Source of the DNA: CAVVDY01 sp963819645
Lineage (GTDB): Bacteria; Acidobacteriota; Terriglobia; Terriglobales; Acidobacteriaceae
Reading direction: 5' to 3'
DNA length: 64,000 nt
NCBI GenBank assembly: GCA_963819645.1
Contig: CAWFWZ010000012.1
Span: forward strand, 124,001 to 188,000
Made by a program: the position numbers and the translations under genes. Each line of letters begins with the position of its first letter. The first letter of the stretch is position 1. This document shows, piece by piece, positions 58,040-64,000 of the stretch. The notes beneath the pieces were generated by a model, which saw only the letters and a list, made by a program, of their open reading frames with translations, searched no databases and was not told where the DNA came from.

Positions 58040-58882
58040 CTACGAACAATTTCCCACTACAACCATAGAATCTGACTTCTCTGGCATTGGTTTTTCCACT
58101 TCGATACTGAAACCGGCCGCGTCACGCAGAGCTCTCAATTGTCCAGCTCCGATGAGCAGACACAGTCGGCCACCGGGCGCAACCAGTCCTCTCGCAACTG
58201 GCAGGACCGCTGCGAACTTCTCGACCGCTCTTAGGGTGACGACGTCGGCATGTTTGCCCCATTGCTCGGCGCGGCCGCTATAGACCTCGACTCCGTCCAG
58301 TCGCAGTGCACGGATAACTTCCTTCAGGAAGGTCGCCTTCTTGTTTTGCGACTCGATGAGCGTCACCTGCAAAGCGGGAAACGCCAGCTTGATGGGCAGG
58401 CCTGGAAAGCCGGCACCGGAGCCGAGATCAGCCAGGGTCGTGCTGGGGGATTGAGCATCGCGAATCCCACGCAAGCCAAACGAAGGCTGGGATAGGGCAC
58501 CCGGGGCATGTTGAGTCCCACTCATTCCAACCGCAGGAACGAGTGGGGCACCCGGGGAAGAACTCGAGTTGTCAGTTGCCGGTTGTCGGTTGTCAGAAAA
58601 TGCAGGTCCCTCGGCTCCCCCTCGACCACGCTCGGGGTGCGCTCGGGATGACAACCCAGGGGTAGGCGCTGCGGACCCGAATAGCACGCCGGCCGCGAAT
58701 AACGATTCGCCAAAGTGACGGGTCACGATCTGCTCTGGATCGCGAACAGCGGTGAGGTTGGTCTTGGCGTTCCAGCGAAGAAGAAGGTCGAGGTATGCGT
58801 CGATCTGGTCGTAAATGCCGGGCGGAAGATCGAGTCCCACAATGTAGGGGTTAAGAAGTTCGGCAATGCGGGAAGCATCCAC
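58040..58882 (-). CDS. rsmG: 16S rRNA (guanine527-N7)-methyltransferase RsmG with a large in-frame repeat insertion
   Basis: RsmG methylates G527 of 16S rRNA using S-adenosylmethionine. The start is GTG 58882 (MDASRIAELLNPYIVGLDL). Family motifs are RWNAKTNLTAVRDPEQIVTR before, and ADLGSGAGFPGLPIKLAFP (the SAM-binding loop) after. VTLIESQNKKATFLKEVIRA follows, then VVTLRAVEKFAAVLP. Normally these two blocks are almost adjacent. Here about 80 residues (about 69-149) separate them, Ser/Pro/Gly-rich and encoded by intergenic repeat families. Total length is 280 against about 200-215 for the family. The frame is intact. It heads the rsmG-parA-parB cluster. Confidence 0.9.
   Translation of the reverse strand: MDASRIAELLNPYIVGLDLPPGIYDQIDAYLDLLLRWNAKTNLTAVRDPEQIVTRHFGESLFAAGVLFGSAAPTPGLSSRAHPERGRGGAEGPAFSDNRQPATDNSSSSPGAPLVPAVGMSGTQHAPGALSQPSFGLRGIRDAQSPSTTLADLGSGAGFPGLPIKLAFPALQVTLIESQNKKATFLKEVIRALRLDGVEVYSGRAEQWGKHADVVTLRAVEKFAAVLPVARGLVAPGGRLCLLIGAGQLRALRDAAGFSIEVEKPMPEKSDSMVVVGNCS
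58440..58672. repeat. Repeat elements embedded in frame in rsmG
   Basis: On the rsmG coding strand this holds a GTCATCCCGAGCG...GAGGGACCT element (about 58652-58600) and a CTGACAACCGACAAC string (about 58600-58565). These are followed by the palindrome GTGCCCCACTCGTTCC / GGAATGAGTGGGAC (58553-58516). Another, GTGCCCTATCCCAGCC / GGCTTGCGTGGGA, lies at about 58504-58468. The same families are intergenic elsewhere in the window. Confidence 0.8.
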
Positions 58883-58985
58883 TCACAAATCATACTGAAT
58901 GGGCCGGATGATCCGCAGGTCGCACGACTGAATTCACGGCTTGGCTGGCGAAGCCGGTTCGAGCAAAGCAGTACCATTTTGAGAC

Positions 58986-59026
58986 AGTAAATTTACTTGA
59001 CCGTATATACATTATGACTGTACTGT
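58986..59026 (+). promoter_or_regulatory. Promoter with overlapping palindromic operator upstream of marR
   Basis: AGTAAATTTACT (58986-58997) is a perfect 12-base palindrome ending on the first base of TTGACC (58997-59002), a -35-like box. A -10-like TACTGT (59021-59026) follows at 18 bases. The start codon is at 59034, so the leader would be very short. A MarR dimer bound here would block polymerase; autoregulation is inferred. Confidence 0.5.
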
Positions 59027-59033
59027 ATCGCTC

Positions 59034-59513
59034 ATGGAAGCCAAAAACACACAGCTTCAAGACGTCGTCATACCCGCTTTGCTCCGTCACGCTCGCAACA
59101 CCTATGGTTCGGCGATGCGCCAGGCGCTGGCCGAAGCGGGATACGACGACATTCCGGGAAACGGTCTATACGTGATCGGCGGGTTGGCGCTGAATCGCGC
59201 TGACATCCCGTTGGGCCAGTTGATTCTCGAGCTACATCTTTCAAAGCAAGCAGCGGGTCAACTTGTGGACACGCTGGTCACGCGCGGCTACTTGGATCGA
59301 ACGCCCGACAAGGAAGACCGTCGCAAATTGACGGTGGCGCTTACCGAACGGGGCCGGGCGGCGGCGGCAGTCCAAGGTGCGGCCCGCGACAAGATTGACG
59401 CCGAATTGCTGGCACGCGTCGGGGAAGAGGATGTCAGGCGGACCCGCCGCACGCTGGCGGCGCTGATTGAGATCGGACATCAGCAAAAGGGCAACGGAAG
59501 TGAGGACAGCTGA
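59034..59513 (+). CDS. MarR family transcriptional regulator
   Basis: A 159-residue winged-helix regulator. N-terminal dimerisation helices are followed by the DNA-binding domain at about 60-115: PLGQLILELHLSKQAAGQLV (recognition helix), DTLVTRGYLDRTPDKEDRRK (wing, with the diagnostic DxRxR-like DKEDRRK) and LTVALTERGRAAAAVQ. It has no Cys near the sensing pocket, so redox sensing is unlikely; a small phenolic or similar ligand is typical. A palindrome overlaps its promoter at 58986-58997. It is divergent from rsmG. Target genes other than itself are not apparent. Confidence 0.85.
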   Translation: MEAKNTQLQDVVIPALLRHARNTYGSAMRQALAEAGYDDIPGNGLYVIGGLALNRADIPLGQLILELHLSKQAAGQLVDTLVTRGYLDRTPDKEDRRKLTVALTERGRAAAAVQGAARDKIDAELLARVGEEDVRRTRRTLAALIEIGHQQKGNGSEDS

Positions 59514-59663
59514 ACGAGCAGGCGGACATGCTCGCGGTGACGGATCAATATGTCCGCGGGATGAACGAACAGCGGGTTCTTCGCTGCGCTTCAGGATGAC
59601 AACCTAGAAATAACCGAGGCGCGCCTCGGGCTAAGGCCAAGAGCCAAGAGCCGACGGCGGCTC

Positions 59664-61637
59664 TTACCGCTTCAGCACCACTATCGCTAACGGCGGCAGA
59701 TTGAGATGCAGCGAATGCGGCTGGCCGTGGCACTCGATGGGTTCAGAGTGCACGCCGCCGAAGTTGCCTTCGTCGGTGCCTCCGTAAAGCGCGGCGTTGC
59801 TGTTCAGCACCTCGCTCCAATGTCCTGCTAATGGCACGCCCACGCGATACCCGCGACGCGGCACGGGAGTGAAGTTGCATGCGACGAGCACAGGATGCTC
59901 TCGGTCCCGTCCATAGCGCATGTAAGTCAGTACGCTGTTCTGCGAGTCGTCGGCGTCGATCCACTGCCAGCCGTCGGGGCTGAAATCCAACTCATACAGG
60001 GCGGGCTCGTTGCGATAGTAGGCGTTGAGGTCGCTGACCCAGCGCTGCACTCCCTGATGCGGAGCCCAGCGCAGCAGGTCCCAGGCGACACTGCCGTCGT
60101 GGTTCCACTCGCTGGACTGAGCGATCTCTCCGCCCATGAACAGCAGCTTCTTGCCCGACTGGGTGTACATATAGCCAAAGAGCAGGCGCAGGTTGGCGAA
60201 GCGCTGCCACTCGTCGCCGGCCATCTTGCCCAGCAGCGAGCCTTTGCCATACACGACCTCATCGTGCGACAGCGGCAGCACGTAATTTTCGGTGAACATG
60301 TACAGTCCGCGAAAGGTCAGCTTGTTGTGGTGAAACTTGCGATGGATGGGGTCCTTCGAGAAGTACTGCAGGGTGTCATGCATCCATCCCATGTCCCACT
60401 TCATGCCGAAGCCCAGTCCGCCAATGTAGGGAGGACGTGACACCAGCGGCCAAGCCGTCGATTCTTCCGCGATGGTCTGTATCGCGGGAAACTCGGTGTA
60501 CGCCTCCTGATTGACTTGCTTCAGGAAGGCTACGGCTTCGAGGTTCTCGCGCCCGCCAAACTGATTGGGAATCCACTCGCCCTGCTTGCGCGAATAGTCG
60601 AGGTAAAGCATGGAAGCGATGGCGTCCATGCGCAGGCCGTCGATGTGATAGCGGTCGAGCCAGAACATGGCATTGCTGACCAGGAAGGCGCGAACCTCGT
60701 TGCGTCCGTAGTTGAAGATGGACGACTTCCAATCGGGATGAAAACCGCGCCGCGGATCGGCATGCTCATAAAGATGTGTGCCGTCGAAGTACGCCAGCCC
60801 GTGCTCGTCGTTGGGAAAGTGCGAAGGCACCCAATCGAGAATCACGCCGATACCCGCCTGGTGCAGGTGATCGATCAGGTACATGAAATCCTGTGGGGTG
60901 CCGAAGCGGCTGCTGGGAGCGTAGTAGCCGGTGACCTGATATCCCCACGAGCCGAAGAACGGATGCTCCATGATGGGCATAAACTCGACGTGGGTGAAGC
61001 CGAGTTGCTTCACGTATTCGGTCAGCTTGTGCGCCAGCTCACGATAGCTGAGCGAGCGATTGCCTTCTTCGGGCACGCGCATCCATGAGCCGAGATGCAC
61101 CTCGTAGGTGGACATGGGCGCGTCGAAGGCGTTCTTCTGCAGGCGCGTTCTCATCCATTCGGCGTCCTGCCACTCGTACCAGGTGTCCCAGACGATAGAC
61201 GCAGTTTTGGGAGGCGTCTCGCAGTGGAAGGCGTACGGGTCAGCTTTGGCAACCGAGTAGCCGTGGTAACGCGAGCGAATGAAGTACTTATAGATAGCAC
61301 CCTTCGCGATCCCGGGAACGAAGCAGTCCCACACGCCGGAGCTGCCCTTCGGGTTCATCGGGTTGGAATCGGGATTCCAGTCGTTGAAGTCGCCGACCAC
61401 GGAGATGCGCATGGCATCCGGCGCCCACACGCCGAAGTAAGTGCCCTGCTGGCCGTTCATCTCGGTGATGTGCGCGCCAAACTTCTCGTAGAGGCGCGTG
61501 TGACTGCCCTCGTTGAAGAGGTGCAGATCGTAGCTGGAGATCAGGCCAGACTCGTTGTCACCGGGTTCAGTCTTCTGACCAGCTTCGGCGAAAGTGGAAT
61601 CCTGGTTAGCGATGGCGTTCTTATTAAAGGTCGGCAT
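59664..61637 (-). CDS. glgB: 1,4-alpha-glucan branching enzyme GlgB
   Basis: GlgB creates alpha-1,6 branches in glycogen. The start is ATG 61637 (MPTFNKNAIANQDSTFAEAG), with AGGGG upstream. The carbohydrate-binding N-terminal module (about 50-150, GTYFGVWAPDAMRISVVGDF) precedes the GH13 barrel (about 190-540). It shows the GH13 conserved regions: GVILDWVPSHF, DGLRMDAIASMLYL (nucleophile Asp), TIAEESTAWP (acid Glu) and LPLSHDEVVYGKG. A C-terminal beta domain ends LNLPPLAIVVLKR. The 657 residues are normal. No other glycogen gene is in the window. Confidence 0.93.
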   Translation of the reverse strand: MPTFNKNAIANQDSTFAEAGQKTEPGDNESGLISSYDLHLFNEGSHTRLYEKFGAHITEMNGQQGTYFGVWAPDAMRISVVGDFNDWNPDSNPMNPKGSSGVWDCFVPGIAKGAIYKYFIRSRYHGYSVAKADPYAFHCETPPKTASIVWDTWYEWQDAEWMRTRLQKNAFDAPMSTYEVHLGSWMRVPEEGNRSLSYRELAHKLTEYVKQLGFTHVEFMPIMEHPFFGSWGYQVTGYYAPSSRFGTPQDFMYLIDHLHQAGIGVILDWVPSHFPNDEHGLAYFDGTHLYEHADPRRGFHPDWKSSIFNYGRNEVRAFLVSNAMFWLDRYHIDGLRMDAIASMLYLDYSRKQGEWIPNQFGGRENLEAVAFLKQVNQEAYTEFPAIQTIAEESTAWPLVSRPPYIGGLGFGMKWDMGWMHDTLQYFSKDPIHRKFHHNKLTFRGLYMFTENYVLPLSHDEVVYGKGSLLGKMAGDEWQRFANLRLLFGYMYTQSGKKLLFMGGEIAQSSEWNHDGSVAWDLLRWAPHQGVQRWVSDLNAYYRNEPALYELDFSPDGWQWIDADDSQNSVLTYMRYGRDREHPVLVACNFTPVPRRGYRVGVPLAGHWSEVLNSNAALYGGTDEGNFGGVHSEPIECHGQPHSLHLNLPPLAIVVLKR

Positions 61638-62022
61638 CAGTTCGAGTCCCCTTGCTTGGATGCGGCCTTGGCAGACGGAATCAGTGTAGAAGATGGAAGA
61701 GCCGGAGGGAAATCGGCATTGGCACAGTATTGAAAATAGGCAACCGGTGTAATCGGGCCAATACAAACGGCGGTACTGTGATAGAGTGTTACTAGACGCT
61801 TTTGGCTACGGCCGCTTGCAAGCGACATCCGATCCGCAGTTCGATCCGATTCCCGCCTTTCCTGCTTCCGTCTCGTTTAGCGCTGAACCAATTTTGAGCG
61901 GCATCAGCTGTACCTTCGCGACTCGCCCGCTACCAACCTCTGACGCGTTCTTGACGCCCTCGGGGACTTGACAAGGCGGACTTCCTTCGCGAGACGCTGC
62001 TCCAAGAAAGAAGACAAATCGT
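61638..62022. other. Intergenic region between glgB and the helicase gene
   Basis: 385 bases between divergent genes. It must hold both promoters, but I see no strong boxes, hairpins or dispersed repeats, and no convincing small gene. The frames that cross it lack ribosome sites. Confidence 0.4.
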
Positions 62023-63219
62023 TTGACACAATTCAAAGACCTGCCTCTATCTGCTGAACTCCAGCAGAAGCTGGCACAACTCCATTTCATTACCCCGACG
62101 CCGGTGCAGGCGTCCGCGATACCTCCCGCGCTGGAAGGTAAAGACGTCCTGGCCACGGCACAAACCGGCACTGGTAAGACGCTCGCATTCCTTATCCCAA
62201 CCATTGAACGGCTGGCTCCTCAGCTTTCGAAAAAGCAGGTTGCTGCCCTGGTTCTGGTTCCCACGCGCGAGTTGGCGGTACAAGTTCATGAGCAGTACGA
62301 AAAACTGCGCCCACGGTCAGCCGCTCCGGCCGCGCTGGTCATTGGCGGCGTAGGCGAGCACCAGCAGATCCAGGCGGTGCGTAAAGGCGCGAGCCTGGTG
62401 GTGGCAACTCCGGGACGCCTGGAAGACTACCTTCGCCGCAAGCTGATCAACCTCAGCCAGGTCAAGACATTGGTTCTCGATGAATCCGACCGCATGCTCG
62501 ACATCGGCTTTCTGCCGGCCATTCGCCGCATTGCTGCGGCGCTTCCGCGCGAGCGCCAGACCCTCTGCTTCTCAGCAACCCTGAGTGCGTCGGTGGTCAA
62601 TCTGGTCGACGACTACATGAGACATCCGGTACGGGTGGCGCTGGGGTCTACCTCCAAGCCGGCCGATACCGTCGAGTTGCAGGCATTCGAAATTTCGCAA
62701 GCCGAGAAACCTGAGGTCTTGCGGCAGCTACTGTACTCGGAGAAGGGGCAGACCCTGGTGTTTGCCCGCACCAAGCGTGGCACCGAGCGCCTGGCCAAGA
62801 GCCTGGTGCGCGACGGCTTCTCGGCTGCCATGATTCATGGCGATCGTACCCAGTCGCAACGCCAAAGCGCGCTGAACGGGTTCGAGGATGGCAAGTTCCA
62901 GGTGCTGGTGGCTACCGATGTTGCCTCGCGTGGCATCCACGTAGACCGAGTGGCGCACGTGGTGAATTACGATTTGCCGCAGGTCCCCGAGGACTTTATC
63001 CACCGCGTGGGAAGGACCGGTCGCATGGGTTTGGCCGGGCGCGCTTCCACCCTGGTCTCGGGAGCGGAGGTTGGCGAGTTGCGATCCATCGAACGCGCCC
63101 TGAAGCTGAAGATCGCACGCAAACAAATCAGCAACGGCATGCCAACCGTCGCGCGCGCAAGCCACAACACGCTGCCGACACGCACCCTCTCCCGTATGCC
63201 GGGCGAAATATTTAGCTGA
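62023..63219 (+). CDS. DEAD-box RNA helicase (RhlE-like), DESD variant
   Basis: The start is TTG 62023 (MTQFKDLPLSAELQQKLAQL); the Q motif (TPTPVQASAIPPAL) lies where expected. Motif I is AQTGTGKT, Ia PTRELAVQ, Ib TPGRLEDYL, and motif II DESD, in place of the usual DEAD. Motif III is FSATLS, IV LVFARTKRG, V ATDVASRGIHVDRV and VI HRVGRTGRMG. The length of 398 residues is close to the catalytic core, with only a short C-terminal basic extension, so it lacks a long RhlE or DeaD tail. It probably remodels rRNA or mRNA at low temperature; the role is inferred from the family. Confidence 0.9.
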   Translation: MTQFKDLPLSAELQQKLAQLHFITPTPVQASAIPPALEGKDVLATAQTGTGKTLAFLIPTIERLAPQLSKKQVAALVLVPTRELAVQVHEQYEKLRPRSAAPAALVIGGVGEHQQIQAVRKGASLVVATPGRLEDYLRRKLINLSQVKTLVLDESDRMLDIGFLPAIRRIAAALPRERQTLCFSATLSASVVNLVDDYMRHPVRVALGSTSKPADTVELQAFEISQAEKPEVLRQLLYSEKGQTLVFARTKRGTERLAKSLVRDGFSAAMIHGDRTQSQRQSALNGFEDGKFQVLVATDVASRGIHVDRVAHVVNYDLPQVPEDFIHRVGRTGRMGLAGRASTLVSGAEVGELRSIERALKLKIARKQISNGMPTVARASHNTLPTRTLSRMPGEIFS

Positions 63220-63398
63220 ACCGTGTAAGCGTATAATGGAGCTATCTCGCACCATGGAGATGGCTCCTTCTGTCCTTCCTCGAAGCGGGAGAAAGCCACT
63301 GTTTCTCGGACCCTTTACCACACTCTCCTATTGCACCCGAGAGTTTCTCCAGAAGGCGGCAATTTGTTGCCCCGCCGCTTCACGCGAGGTCAGGGATC

Positions 63399-64000
63399 AT
63401 GAGTGTCGGACGAGCGTCAAATCACGGCTTATCTCACAAATTAAGTGTTCTGCTGATCGACCGGAACTCAGAACGACGCGCCTTGCGGATGAAAGTCCTC
63501 ATGCTTCGCGGCGTTGATGTCGTGGGTGCGACCGATGTAATCGAGGCCACTTCGATATGGCAACCCGACCGCTACGATCTTGTCCTGGTCGACATTCGTA
63601 TGGACCACCGCTCCTGTATCGCGTGGCGCGATGAGATCAAGAAGCAAAAACCTAAACAGATCGTCGCGTTTCTGGTGGGCCGGCCGAATTACATCGCCAT
63701 GGAGCCGTTAGTTGGTTCCTACGTTGCCGAGGACCATGGAGCACAGTGGGGAGATGCGATGCGACTTGCGATCAGCAACGGGTGCGCTTCGCTACCGCAA
63801 CGGTATGGATTGCTGGAAGCACGCTGGCGCATTGCTGCCGGGAAGAAGTTGAATGGTACTTCCTCGCGCGCCACACAAGCCGTCGCCGCCGAGCCGTCCG
63901 TGATTGACGTTTCCGCCTTGTACACTTCGCCTGCGGAGACCGTTACAGAAGCGGATGCAATGCACATTGCGCTGGAACAGCTGAAACGAATGGGAGAAGA
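63399..64000 (+). CDS. Response-regulator receiver-like protein (partial, runs off the right edge)
   Basis: ATG 63399 (MSVGRASNHGLSHKLSVLLI) opens a frame that stays open for 200 codons to the window edge. Residues about 15-125 resemble a CheY-like receiver: VLLIDRNSERRALRMKVLML and DLVLVDIRMDHRSCIAWRDE, where the Asp in VDIRM could be the phosphoacceptor. IVAFLVGRPNYIAMEPLVGS follows. The acidic pair of the first loop is reduced to a single Asp, and the Lys/Thr positions are not clear, so it may be a degenerate receiver. The linker after about residue 140 is Ser/Ala/Thr-rich. The output domain is outside the window. Confidence 0.65.
   Translation, partial: MSVGRASNHGLSHKLSVLLIDRNSERRALRMKVLMLRGVDVVGATDVIEATSIWQPDRYDLVLVDIRMDHRSCIAWRDEIKKQKPKQIVAFLVGRPNYIAMEPLVGSYVAEDHGAQWGDAMRLAISNGCASLPQRYGLLEARWRIAAGKKLNGTSSRATQAVAAEPSVIDVSALYTSPAETVTEADAMHIALEQLKRMGE

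Noticed and set aside
60516..61088. Long frames opposite glgB (also 61095-61733)
   Set aside because: They are antisense shadows of glgB codons; no signal, motif or ribosome site supports them.
1..64000. tRNA, rRNA or riboswitch genes
   Set aside because: I looked for TTCGANTCC-type T-arms with matching acceptor stems and for known riboswitch cores in the gaps and found none convincing. A covariance-model search would be decisive.

Overview
The window is typical bacterial chromosome: GC-rich, densely coded, with no rRNA, tRNA, phage or plasmid backbone that I can see. The gene set points to an acidobacterium (Acidobacteriota, Terriglobia-like). The evidence is a Ser/Thr kinase with C-terminal TPRs, a DUF2844/DUF3443 pair, many small secreted Ser/Thr/Gln-rich proteins, a TIGR03768-like metallophosphatase, a fused LptF-LptG, and abundant short intergenic palindromes. 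This assignment is an inference from gene families, not a database match. Layout: 0-9 kb holds a YtxH protein, TPR proteins, the kinase and the DUF2844/DUF3443 pair. 8.7-11.5 kb holds queC and queE (7-deazaguanine synthesis), hslV and ybaK. 11.5-17 kb is an envelope block, an LptF-LptG fusion between two related GT39-type glycosyltransferases. 17.1-19.6 kb is a tetraheme cytochrome / periplasmic Fe-S / NrfD membrane redox module. 19.6-30.7 kb carries a MerR regulator, two SDRs, YoaK, DoxX, typA, DUF4136, an HpnI-like glycosyltransferase, an MFS and a FNT transporter. 30.9-35.3 kb is an accessory-looking stretch of small secreted or regulatory proteins: a sigma-region-4-like protein, a Cys-ribbon protein, and an XRE regulator with a degenerate S24-like tail. 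35.4-48.3 kb holds asnA, a CsgG-like protein, a peptidoglycan-binding protein, an HtrA protease, a kelch protein, an amidohydrolase, an M20 peptidase and a metallophosphatase. 48.6-55.3 kb holds small membrane or soluble proteins, a GNAT, an SBF transporter, an orphan XRE and an MBL hydrolase. 55.5-58.9 kb is the chromosome-partition cluster rsmG-[three parS]-parA-parB. 59-64 kb holds a MarR regulator, glgB, a DEAD-box helicase and a response-regulator-like gene cut by the right edge. Two features dominate the reading. First, at least a dozen genes, including housekeeping genes such as typA and queC, are broken by single-base indels; deleting or adding one base restores a conserved protein each time. 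I treat these as probable sequence errors and describe the genes as whole. Second, the intergenic DNA is full of dispersed palindromic repeat families, and several copies sit in frame inside rsmG, adding about 80 residues to a conserved 16S rRNA methyltransferase. That in-frame insertion is the most interesting observation here.
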